Shown piece by piece: positions 11,238 to 22,980 of a DNA stretch of 64,000 bases (positions are counted from its first letter, which is position 1; the number at the start of each line of letters is the position of its first letter). Source of the stretch: Osedax fenrisi. Lineage: Eukaryota > Annelida > Polychaeta > Sabellida > Siboglinidae. Position numbers and translations under genes: made by a program. The notes under the pieces were generated by a model. It saw only the letters and a program-made list of their open reading frames with translations, was not told where the DNA came from and ran no database searches. The DNA lies in contig OZ025245.1 of assembly GCA_964019155.1 (NCBI GenBank), positions 30,845,045 through 30,909,044 of the forward strand, in the 5' to 3' direction.

Positions 11238-13296
11238 TGTATAACAGATATATTATTTTTAAAATCATTATAATTAAAAATAAATATATAAATATGTTTA
11301 TAATTAGAACAGTAAATGACTCCAAAATAAATGTAGAGATAGCTTAGAATAATACATAGAGATATTGTAAATCAATACATACTGTGTTATAACTTGCATT
11401 ATTTCATATAAACTGTGCTTCTTACAATTCATCTAATGTATTACGATAAGCTATCTCTGAATTGTTTAGGAATTACTATACTAAATATGTTATATATTAA
11501 CTCTGCTAATATTGAATACCTCATGTACACATAAACACAGCATGTGAACATTACCCTATCAATACCCTGTTGTTCCTAATCCTCTATCACCGTCCACTAA
11601 CAGTGTCAACTCCTCTAATCAGTTGTGTGTTTGTAGTCCTGCGTGAGGGATATCATCGAGTGCAAACTTCACAGCTAAGTCCCACTAGACTAGTGTGTAG
11701 TGTAGCGTTATTGTATCGTTTGTATCACTATTATATTCTTATTTATAATAACTACCACTACAATATTCGTATATAATAAACATACAATAACAATGGACAC
11801 TATATTAGTATCCTAATATATAATTATAATACATTATTAATGTCTCAAATTAATATCATCGCATAAATAGTATTGGGTAACTTACTCAGGGTAAGTAACT
11901 TTCACAGGACTACACAATAGATTTTTATCAGAATGTAGCTAAATGCAGTCACCTATTTCGAATGTGTCATATTGTATATATATAATATATATAATATGAA
12001 AATCTACATATTACACTAATGTAATATTATACTACTTGTAAACTAATTATATAATATGTTACATATACCACACTTATATATAATGATGCATGTATTAACA
12101 TAACAAACACACATATAAAACAAGGGTATATTAACTATTTATTTATGTTCCGATAGTTTACCAACTTTCTTAGAGGCGAGTCTAAACGTAATAAGATTTA
12201 CATGGTTAGTGTGGCTTACGTGTGTCAGTGTGTGAATATAATTAAACTTGGATAATCTGTAATGTTATAGATATTTACATTACAGTTATATTAATGTATG
12301 CAGAAAGTGTGAATACATTGTATATCAATCTATATGTATTGTTCACTTTTCATTTGTATTTAATAGGGTTGTGTTTTATATATGGCATTACATATTTCTA
12401 AAATAACATATTTGTATTGTGACATTTTATTTCAAACATGAATAAACTGTCACTCTAACATAATATACATACTTAGCTTAAACATCTTACTACTTCTCCC
12501 TCATTTAGAACTTGTGGTATTTGCTCGAGTGTTTCCTACACAATACTACCATCACTGAACTGAGATCACTGAATCAGATCAACACCAACATAGGGTTAAC
12601 CAGTCTTACCTACCCACATAGCAAGATATATTTAATGCGATTCCTCTAATACTAGTCATACCTCTACTGCTACCTAGTTAACTATAATTATAGTGATACA
12701 TATCTAGCTAACCGCTTGTGCTAGCTAGCCTACCTTACCTATAATGTGTGTAACATATGTGGGGAGGCAGTACCCTATACGCGTACTACATTCATACAAC
12801 CATGATTGTGTTAGCATTGTAATAGCATTAGATCCATAGGTGCAATATTGTATGTTGAATCACTTTTAATTGTTATTATTACGGCAACATTCGCGAGTTT
12901 ACACTGAAAATCATATTGAAAAGGGATATTATTCAAAGGGTAATTTTGAACTAAGTTATAACTTTTTTGATTCTTATTATTTTTTTATAATTTAAAAAAA
13001 ATTAATATTATTTAGTTACATTATATCAGGGAGATTATCTCCCTGATTATATTTACTATTTTACAATTTTCAAATATACATTTTTTTAAAATATATTTAA
13101 AGATAAACACATTTTCTCCTGATATATGTTTAATTTCAAATACTTCTGTATATATTTTTATAAAACAAATTTAAACTATTATAAAAAAAGTATTAAAAAA
13201 AATAAAGTATTATACCATGGCCTCCTTGTAACCTTGTAACCAATTTATTTAGACACTGCGATCAACATCAGTAATGAGTTTTCGGCGGTGTATCGT

Positions 13297-14004
13297 ATAT
13301 TAATTATTATAAGCTATATTAAATAGATGTGTTTTCAATTTGACTTTAAAGGTGTGGTCAGAAACTATAGATCTAATTGAGTGAGGTAGGGAGTTCCATA
13401 GTTTAGGTGATATTATAGAAAAAGAAGATTCCTGTTTTTTATTTAGTGATAAAGTTATTGGTATATTTAGTTTGTATTTATGTATTGTTCGTTGTGGTCG
13501 GGATGATTTGTAGTTCGTAAGTAGTTCAGTAAGATAGTCAGGTTTATTATTATGGGTGGCATGGTGGGTCAGTAGGAGTAATTTGTATTGTATGCGGTAA
13601 GGGATGGGTAGCCAGTGAATGGATTTCATATAAGGTGTGCTATGTTGTCTTGAGTATTTTTTTATCCTGAAAATGGTTCTGATGGCTCTATATTGTAATT
13701 TAGTGAGCATTTTGATAGTATGTGCTGGGAGTGAATTTAAAGTAGAGTTACAGTAGTCAAGTCGGGGCAGTATTAAGGAAGTAACTAGTAGTTTGGCAAG
13801 TTCAGTAGTTATAGAAGGTCTAATAAGTCGGATCGTATGTAAGGTGTAATTAATGGACTTCGATATATTAGTTATATGTGGTAGATAAGACAGCTTTTGG
13901 TCAAGTGTGAGGCCGAGGTTTTTAGCTTGGTTAGAGTATTCTATAATATGATTATTAATAATAATAGGTGGTATGGAATGATGTCCTGGGGATGTATTTA
14001 TTAA
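13297..14004 (-). pseudogene. L2/CR1-type reverse transcriptase, C-terminal part
   Basis: Minus-strand reading from 14004 down to a stop just before 13300 gives TSPGHHSIPP, then KNLGLTLDQKLSYLPHI, a helical region with LDYCNSTLNSLP, then IHWLPIPYRIQYKLLLLTHH and SIISPKLWNSLPHSIR. These are the thumb and C-terminal signatures of L2/CR1 reverse transcriptases. The frame is open from the insertion point to the end. It continues the frame of 21332-21840 in the same phase once the 14005-21322 insert is set aside. Confidence 0.8.
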
Positions 14005-14688
14005 CCGTTTCGGCTTTCATCATCGCGGTCGTCGCGATCAGAAATATATGTCATCGCGAATCGCGACGATTGTACATAGACAATTTAAATTACATTTTAA
14101 ATATATCTACTTTGTGTTTATATAAAATATAAATAACTAATATTTTTTATAAATTATTGAATTTTTATATAATTTTTTAATTTTGCTATGTTTATATCTT
14201 TATTTTTACAAAAAGTATACTTATAGTGAAATAAATAATAAAATAAATAATATAAGTATTTATTTAATTATTTTCAAAGGTATAACTTATTTAAACCCTC
14301 ATAAATTTGTTAAATATTACGAATTATAATTCAAAATTGAGTTTATTTATTTATGAATGTATTATGATACTGTGATACATTTTACACCTTAAAAAAATAG
14401 TTCTTAATTAAAAAATAGTAATTAAATACTAATGACTATAAATTCGTATTTAAAGTTCCAAATAATTATAAATATATTTTAAACTTATTTCTTAACTATT
14501 TTATCATACTTTGTGAATTATGAACCGATTTTGATAAAATTTGCTATGAAAAAATCCACATTTAAGTGTAGTAATATCTACCATTCACATTTTAAGTAGT
14601 TCCATTGGAATTGTAAACAGTGTTTGTTTGGAAAAACGCTATCTGACATTTTAATTTTATATTATAAAATTCATATTTGTTGTTTAAA

Positions 14689-15561
14689 ATGCCTTTAACT
14701 GATGAAGAAGTGATACGAATATTTGATGATTTACCATCAGATGACTCCGGTGCATCGTCTGGAGATAATCCTATATGTGTTAGTTATTATCGTATTTATT
14801 AGGTTATAATAAATTAATTATACAATTTAATATGTCAAATTATATATTATACTGTATAATTTATAAACAATTATATATATATATATTATTCTATAAATAC
14901 TATGAATAACATTTGATATTAAATTGTATATTAAATATATATTTATATAATTTTTATTTGTTAACTACATTATATAATTTATTTCAAATTTAGTAAATAT
15001 ATATCATATATTTCAAAAAAAAATTAAAATTATTAATAATGTATTATAGTCTTTATTTATATTTATTAAATATATATGTATATATATATATATTTTAAGT
15101 AAATGGGTAATGTATATTTTATTTAATATATTTTTAAAATATATTTATTTAATATCATAATTATTTATGTATAATATTCATTAACTTTGATTAAATTAAC
15201 GGCATTATAAATATTCAATTTATTCTATAATTCAATTTGAATTTTATCATATTTTATTAATATAGTTTATATTAGCTAAACAAGTTATATTATAAAAAAA
15301 ATACTTTTTATAAATCATTTCCATTACATTACATTCATAATATACATTATTATATATTGGCTATTTTAAATGTTGCTTTATATGTATGCATTTATACATA
15401 TTCAATCATAATATAAATCATTTTTATTTATATGATTATTTTTTTCATATGATTACATTTTTTATTGAATATCAGATTTATCTGAATATGATACATTAAA
15501 TATGTTTTTTTATTATATATTAATTATATATATATGTTACTAAATATATAGCTATATTCAT

Positions 15562-15593
<32 letters not shown>

Positions 15594-15944
15594 TTTAAGT
15601 TATTCTATATTTCAATTTAAATGTTATCATATTTTATTAATATAGTTTATATTAGCTAAACAAGTTATATTATAAAAAAATACGTATTATAAATAAATTA
15701 ATTACATTCATAATATACATTATTATAAATTAGCTATTTTAAATGTTGCTTTATATTTATCCATTTATAAATATTCAATTATATTTAAAATAATAGAAAT
15801 CATTTTTATTTATACGATTATTTTTTTCATATAATTAAATTTTTTATTTAATATCAGATTTTTCTGAATATGATACATTAAATATGTTTTTTTATTATAT
15901 ATACATATTGATATATATATGTTACTAAATATATAGCTATATTC

Positions 15945-15992
<48 letters not shown>

Positions 15993-18245
15993 GTATTACG
16001 TTTAGTACTATAATAACATATATAATCTAATCCAACATATACATTTTATTATATTTTAATGGTTCATCAAAGTTTAATTAGTTTTTGTAATTTTGTAATA
16101 TTTCGTTTAGGTATGGGACTTGTCTGAAAATGATTCTGATGATGTTTGTATTTTATATATATATATATATAATTAAATTTATAATTAATATTCATAATAA
16201 TGTAAAATATTAAATTTAAGTTTCGTAACATTTATATAAAATTTAATAATATATACATGACAAATTCTAAATATACCAGACATTCCTTTTAATTTTTTTT
16301 AATCGTAAAATTACGGTACCATTTTAATTTATATTTAAATATTATTCCAAACCTTGCCTGTATTAAAAACATTATGTTATGCAACAATATAATTTGTATT
16401 GCAGTATTTAGTTTTAATCGCTATAAATATATCTAATTTATAATAATGTTCATATAGAGTGCTACGTCGTCTACCAGGAGTACTCGGGATCGTGGACGAG
16501 GAGGTATTCCGTCTACCATAGGTACTATGGGGAAAAGACGAGGAAGTGAAGATTATCCATCTATAGATGTTTATGTTAGTTGTATATTTATTATGTTAAC
16601 GTATTATTAAATTATACGATATAAAATTACTTATTTTATTATCTTTAAATCGAAAACTTACAGTAACATTAACATTTATATTTAAATATTATTCAAAACC
16701 TTGCCTGTATTAAAAACATTATGTTATACAACAATATAATTTGTATTGCAGTATTTAGTTTTAATCGCTATAAATATATCTAATTTATAATAATGTTCAT
16801 ATAGAGTGCTACGTCGTCTACCAGGAGTACTCAGGATCGTGGACGAGGAGGTATTCCGTTTACCATAGGTACTATGGGGAAAAGACGAGGAAGTGAAGAT
16901 TATCCATCTATAGATGTTTATGTTAGTTGTATATTTATTATGTTAACGTATTATTAAATTATACGATATAAAATTACTTATTTTATTATCTTTAAATCGA
17001 AAACTTACAGTAACATTAACATTTATATTTAAATATTATTCAAAACCTTGCCTGTATTAAAAACATTATGTTATACAACAATATAATTTGTATTGCAGTA
17101 TTTAGTTTTAATCGCTATAAATATATCTAATTTATAATAATGTTCATATAGAGTGCTACGTCGTCTACCAGGAGTACTCAGGATCGTGGACGAGGAGGTA
17201 TTCCGTTTACCATAGGTACTATGGGGAAAAGACGAGGAAGTGAAGATTATCCATCTATAGATGTTGATGTTAGTTGTATATGTATTATGTTAACGTATTA
17301 TTAAATTATACGATATCAAATTACTTATTTTATTATCTTTAAATCGAAAACTTACAGTAACATTAAAATTTATATTTAAATATTATTCAAAACCTTGCCT
17401 GTATTAAAAACATTATGTTATACAACAATATAATTTGTATTGCAGTATTTAGTTTTAATCGCTATAAATATATCTAATTTATAATAATTTTCATATAGAG
17501 TGCTACGTAGTCTACCAGGAGTACTCTGGATCGTGGACGAGGAGGTATTCCGTCTACCATAGGTACTATGGGGAAAAGACGAGGAAGTGAAGATTATCCA
17601 TCTATAGATGTTGATGTTAGTTGTATATTTATTATGTTAACGTATTATTAAATTATACGATATAAAATTACTTATTTTATTATCTTTAAATCGAAAACTT
17701 ACAGTAACATTAAAATTTATATTTAAATATTATTCAAAACCTTGCCTGTATTAAAAACATGTTATACAACAATATAATTTGTATTGCAGTATTTAGTTTT
17801 AATCGCTATAAATATATCTAATTTATAATAATTTTCATATAGAGTGATACGTCGTCTACCAGGAGTACTCAGGATCGTGGACGAGGAGGTATTCCGTCTA
17901 CCATAGGTACTATGGGAATAGGGCGAGTAATTGAAGATTATCCATCTATAGATGTTGATGTTAGTTGTATATTTATTATGTTAACGTATTATTAAATTAT
18001 ACGATATAAAATTATTTATTTTATTATTTTTAAATCGAAAACTTACAGTAACATTAAAATTTATATTTAAATATTATTCAAAACCTTGCCTGTATTAAAA
18101 ACATTATGTTATACAACAATATAATGTGTATTGCAGTATTTAGTTTTAATCGCTATAAATATATCTAATTTATAATAATGTTCATATAGAGTGATACGTC
18201 GTCTACCAGGAGTACTCGGGATCGTGGACGAGGATGTATTCCGTC
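14689..18245 (+). CDS. Candidate spliced gene inside the 7.3-kb insertion, with a repeated 117-nt exon
   Basis: Exon 1 (14689-14778, ATG start) encodes 30 acidic, serine-rich residues beginning MPLTDEEVIRIFDDLPS and ends at a GTTAGT donor. Exon 2 (16111-16143) follows a TTTCGTTTAG acceptor and encodes VWDLSENDSDD. Exon 3 (16458-16574) follows ATGTTCATATAG and encodes 39 residues including STRSTRDRGRGGIPSTIG and GKRRGSEDYPSIDV, again ending at GTTAGT. All junctions are phase 0, so the copies of exon 3 at 16805-16921, 17152-17268, 17499-17615, 17843-17959 and the partial copy from 18190 could splice in frame. The fourth copy has a TAG stop at 17508. Acidic then arginine-glycine-rich sequence resembles disordered transposase N-termini, but no catalytic domain follows. 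Function unknown. Confidence 0.45.
15213..16000. repeat. Two diverged direct repeats of about 385 bp
   Basis: TTATTAATATAGTTTATATTAGCTAAACAAG and its surroundings occur at about 15258 and again at about 15635, followed each time by related AT-rich sequence ending in an (AT)n run (about 15566 and 15950). They lie in the presumed first intron of the candidate gene. Confidence 0.75.
16440..18245 (+). repeat. Tandem array of six about 347-bp units, each with one 117-nt exon-like segment
   Basis: The segment AGTG(C/A)TACGT recurs at 16458, 16805, 17152, 17499, 17843 and 18190, spacings 347, 347, 347, 344 and 347. Each unit contains about 230 bp of AT-rich presumed intron with the acceptor CATATAG and donor GTTAGT conserved. 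The last unit breaks off near 18245. Units 2 and 3 are nearly identical; units 5 and 6 share GTGATACG, so the array grew by local duplication. Confidence 0.93.
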
Positions 18246-18324
18246 CCATATATATTATATGTTATATATATACGTATATACATATATATATATATTTAAT
18301 GTTTATAATAAATACACATTTTTA

Positions 18325-21190
18325 TATAATTAGTTAGTATCAAATTAATTAAATATATGTTATTAGAAATTATAACATTAGTTACGGTTAAATAAATAGA
18401 TTACATTATTCAGTTAATTATTTAATATAAATAAAATTTTTTTATTTAATTACATTGTTCTATAATTATTGATTAAATTACAAATAATAAGTTTTGCTTT
18501 TATTATTATAACTAGGTGAATATTGAATATTTTTAATTTTTGTATTCTAATTCTTTTAAAATATATTTGTATGGTAAATTAATTAAATATATGTTATTAG
18601 AAAATATATTTAATTAGTTAAAAGTTAAATAAAATAGATTAAATTATTCAATTAATTAGTTAATTATTTAGTTTAAATAAAAAATCAATTATTTTAATTA
18701 CAATATTATAATAGAAAATAAAATTGGCTTTAAAAATAATATAACTTGTAATATAAAATTATCTAATATTGTATGTGTATTTATAGTTTAAAATGTACAT
18801 AATTTGTTCTAAAATAATTAATTAAATTACAAAAATAAGTCTTGCTTTTATTATTATAACTAGGTGAATATTGAATATTTTTTATTTTAGTTTTCTAATT
18901 CTTTTAAAATATATTTGTATGATAAATTAATTAAATAAATGTTATTAGAAAATATGTTTAATTAGTTAAAAGTTAAATAAAATAGATTAAATTATTCAAT
19001 TAATTAGTTAATTATTTAGTTTAAATAAAAAATTAATTATTTTAATTACAATATTATAATAGAAAATAAAATTGTCTTTAAAAATAATATAACTTGTAAT
19101 ATAAAATTATCTAATATTGTATGTGTATTTATAGTTTAAAATGTACATAATTTGTTCTAAAATAATTAATTAAATTACAAATGATAAGTCTTGCTTTTAT
19201 TATTATAACTAGGTGAATATTGAATATTTTATATTTTAGTTTTCTAATTCTTTTAAAATATATTTGTATGATAAATTAATTAAATATATGTTATTAGAAA
19301 ATATATTTAATTAGTTAAAAGTTAAATAAAATAGATTAAATTATTCAATTAATTAGTTAATTATTTAGTTTAAATAAAAAATTAATTATTTTAATTACAA
19401 TATTATAATAGAAAATAAAATTGTCTTTAAAAATAATATAACTTGTAATATAAAATTATCTAATATTGTATGTGTATTTATAGTTTAAAATGTACATAAT
19501 TTGTTCTAAAATAATTAATTAAATTACAAATGTTAAGTCTTGCTTTTATTATTATAACTAGGTGAATATTGAATATTTTATATTTTAGTTTTCTAATTCT
19601 TTTAAAATATATTTGTATGATAAATTAATTAAATATATGTTATTAGAAAATATATTTAATTAGTTAAAAGTTAAATAAAATAGATTAAATTATTCAATTA
19701 ATTAGTTAATTATTTAGTTTAAATAAAAAATTAATTATTTTAATTACAATATTATAATAGAAAATAAAATTGTCTTTAAAAATAATATAACTTGTAATAT
19801 AAAATTATCTAATATTGTATGTGTATTTATAGTTTAAAATGTACATAATTTGTTCTAAAATAATTAATTAAATTACAAATGATAAGTCTTGCTTTTATTA
19901 TTATAACTAGGTGAATATTGAATATTTTATATTTTAGTTTTCTAATTCTTTTAAAATATATTTGTATGATAAATTAATTAAATATATGTTATTAGAAAAT
20001 ATATTTAATTAGTTAAAAGTTAAATAAAATAGATTAAATTATTCAATTAATTAGTTAATTATTTAGTTTAAATAAAAAATTAATTATTTTAATTACAATA
20101 TTACAATAGAAAATAAAATTATCTTTAAAAATAATATAACTTGTAATATAAAATTATCTAATATTGTATGTGTATTTATAGTTTAAAATGTACATAATTT
20201 GTTCTAAAATAATTAATTAAATTACAAATAATAAGTCTTGCTTTTATTATTATAACTAGGTGAATATTGAATATTTTTTATTTTAGTTTTCTAATTCTTT
20301 TAAAATATATTTGTATGATAAATTAATTAAATATATGTTATTAGAAAATATATTTAATTAGTTAAAAGTTAAATAAAATAGATTAAATTATTCAATTAAT
20401 TAGTTAATTATTTAGTTTAAATAAAAATTAATTATTTTAATTACAATATTATAATAGAAAATAAAATTGTCTTTAAAAATAATATAACTTGTAATATAAA
20501 ATTATCTAATATTGTATGTGTATTTATAGTTTAAAATGTACATAATTTGTTCTAAAATAATTAATTAAATTACAAATAATAAGTCTTGCTTTTATTATTA
20601 TAACTAGGTGAATATTGAATATTTTTTATTTTAGTTTTCTAATTCTTTTAAAATATATTTGTATGATAAATTAATTAAATATATGTTATTAGAAAATATA
20701 TTTAATTAGTTAAAAGTTAAATAAAATAGATTAAATTATTCAATTAATTAGTTAATTATTTAGTTTAAATAAAAAATTAATTATTTTAATTACAATATTA
20801 TAATAGAAAATAAAATTGTCTTTAAAAATAATATAACTTGTAATATAAAATTATCTAATATTGTATGTGTATTTATAGTTTAAAATGTACATAATTTGTT
20901 CTAAAATAATTAATTAAATTACAAATAATAATTCTTGCTTTTATTATTATAACTAGGTGAATATTGAATATTTTTTATTTTTGTTTTCAAATTATTTTTA
21001 ATTATATCTGCATGGTAAATTAATTAAATATGTGTTATTAGAAAATATAGAGAAAATATATAAACTTGGTAAAGGTTATATAAAATATAATAAATTATTC
21101 AATTAATTAGTGAATTACTTAATATAAATAAAAAATTACTTATTTAAATTATGTAATTATGATAGTTTATAAAACATGATTTACAAATAA
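18325..21190 (+). repeat. AT-rich satellite array, 348-349-bp unit
   Basis: AACTAGGTGAATATTGAATAT recurs with its ACTAGG at 18511, 18859, 19208, 19557, 19906, 20255, 20603 and 20952, spacings 348, 349, 349, 349, 349, 348 and 349. Middle units are almost identical, while the outermost copies (before 18511 and after 20952) are more diverged, as expected for unequal exchange. There is no coding potential. Confidence 0.95.
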
Positions 21191-21331
21191 TATAACTTGT
21201 AATATAACATTTTTTATCGTTGTATGTATAATATGTATTTTAACAATTTATATGATATATTTATTTATAAGAAATATATGCTGGTACTCTGAGTAATATT
21301 TTAATAAATTGCTAAAGCCGAAATTTATTAA

Positions 21332-21865
21332 TAAAGCTTTTGTTTTAAGGCTATTCAATAGTAGGGAGTTATTTGAAAGCCATTTACTAATGTCATTAAT
21401 GCATTTATTTATAGTATTTATGTTATTGATTGGGTCAGGTAAATTACAGTATAGCTGTAAGTCATCCGCATATGAGTGAAAGTGTATATCGGGGTATTCG
21501 TCAAGTAAGTAAAGTAAAGGGGAAATATATATATTAAAGAGAATTGGACTTAAAACAGAACCTTGGGGTACACCATGAGTTGTGTGGCGGGGTTCTGTTA
21601 TGGCGTTATCTATACATATAGAAAAGTATCTGTTAATTAGGTAGGATGTAAACCAACTAAGGACAGAATCTTTAATACCAATGTTCTCTAATCTTCGAAT
21701 AAGAATATTATGGTCTAACGTATCGAAAGCCGACGACAAGTCAAGTAGAATCAGTATGGTGGGAGTATTTTTTTGAAAGAGTAGTATATTGTTTAAAGTA
21801 TGGAGTAGTGAAGTTTCAGTGCTCTTGTCCGTTGTATAAGCACTTTGTAATTTATGCAGTATATG
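21332..21865 (-). pseudogene. L2/CR1-type reverse transcriptase, N-terminal part
   Basis: The minus-strand frame from about 21850 reads SAYTTDKSTETSLLHTLNNI, then LLDLSSAFDTLDHNILIRRL, THGVPQGSVLSPILFNIYIS, the catalytic YADDLQLY and a helix ending KTKALLIN, where the 7.3-kb insertion begins. This covers RT palm motifs and complements the C-terminal part at 13297-14004. The two halves meet exactly at the duplicated ATTTATTAA. The frame is open across this half, so the element was fairly young when it was interrupted. Confidence 0.85.
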
Positions 21866-21944
21866 CTTGGCTTCTTTAGCTGAAGCTAAAGGAGGCCATG
21901 ATTATACATATGTTTCTTACTATATCTAAAATTGAAAGTACAAT

Positions 21945-21978
21945 CAAAGATACTACGAAGTCCTTCGGACGATCTTTG
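21945..21978. mobile_element. 34-bp micro-insertion with 7-bp inverted ends and 7-bp duplication
   Basis: Compared with copy A (GAAAGTACAATTATAC near 5247), copy B has 34 extra bases running CAAAGAT...ATCTTTG plus a second GTACAAT. The 7-bp GTACAAT therefore flanks the insert (21938-21944 and 21979-21985). The interior contains the hairpin GTCC-TTC-GGAC. It looks like a minimal cut-and-paste insertion, though a repair-derived filler cannot be excluded. Confidence 0.7.
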
Positions 21979-22980
21979 GTACAATTATACATTAGTTTAC
22001 AATTTATGATGTGAACGTAATTAGTGAAAAATATCATTTTGTGCGATTGTTGGATTTTGTGTAAATTGATTCTTGTCATTCTATTGTCTATGATAACATT
22101 ATTTTTAAAATTATAATTTATATTAAACAAAATTATTTTTTAACACATTAATATGATTTGTTATCTTATATACAACATTCTATATTTAATAAAGACAGCT
22201 ATATTACATTATAATGTATATTTTATAATATGGTATGTTTTTAATAATAGTTTTTAAGATATTTATTAAATAATTTAAAATTAATAATTATAATAATTAT
22301 TATTATAATAATTATAATAAATAATAATATAAATAATAATTTATTATTATTAATTTTATTATAAATATTTTTATAATATATTTATTAAATATTATTATAA
22401 ATTATATAAGTATTATTATAATACATGTTTTTATTTAATAATTCATTGTAAACTATCATAGATATTTCAAATATTATTTGAGTAAAATTTTCCAGATTTC
22501 TAAAACATATACAATTATAAGCGATTTAAATAAATAGTATTATTATAATACATGTTTTTATTTAATAATTCATTGTAAACTATCATAGATATTTCAACTA
22601 TTATTTGAGTAAAATTCTCCAGATTTCTAAAACATATACAATTATAAGCGATTTAAATAAATAGCATATTTAATAAATATTTGTAAGAATTATTATTCTT
22701 ATTAACTAAAGTTTATCTTATGATCGTGGCCAGGTTAAAACCCAAACCCAACACATTAACTAAATAAATAATTTTATTTTAAAAATACTTGAAACTATGT
22801 AAATAGAATTTAAAAAAAAAACAGACACGAAATTATGTAACACATGCTATATTATAGTTGAATATAAACATGTTTGTACCTGGTTAAAAGCTTTGCACAT
22901 TTGTTAAATATGCTACGCTTTGAACTCCTGCACAATTGTGTATTTTAATTAGTGATTTGATAATTATGTATTCATGTATA

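Larger units (their letters stand above)
14005..21322 (+). mobile_element. 7.3-kb insertion with inverted ends and TTAA / 9-bp duplication, possibly a piggyBac-like element carrying two tandem arrays
   Basis: The insert breaks the reverse transcriptase frame of the host L2 element. ATTTATTAA occurs on both sides (13996-14004 and 21323-21331), so either a 9-bp target duplication or a TTAA duplication is consistent. The ends share TTTCGGCTTT in inverted orientation (14008-14017; 21312-21321), offset by one base if TTAA is taken as the flank. The left end has GC-rich inverted motifs (GTCGCGAT at 14030 and ATCGCGAC near 14057). Inside are a short spliced reading frame starting at 14689, six 347-bp exon-bearing repeats and eight or so 348-349-bp satellite units. 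No transposase catalytic domain is visible. The piggyBac assignment rests only on TTAA and the acidic N-terminus. Confidence 0.7.
13229..21865 (-). mobile_element. 5'-truncated L2/CR1-clade retrotransposon, split by a 7.3-kb insertion
   Basis: This is a private insertion in copy B, minus strand, flanked by CTTG at 13225-13228 and 21866-21869. Copy A has the single site (CCTCCTTGGCTTC near 5184). Its 3' end is at 13229 and carries two copies of an 8-bp tail unit, GGTTACAA, like the short octamer tails of CR1-type elements. Without the internal insertion the element is about 1.3 kb and starts within the reverse transcriptase. The different tail and moderate protein similarity show that it is not the same family as the 1286-3428 element. 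Confidence 0.88.
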
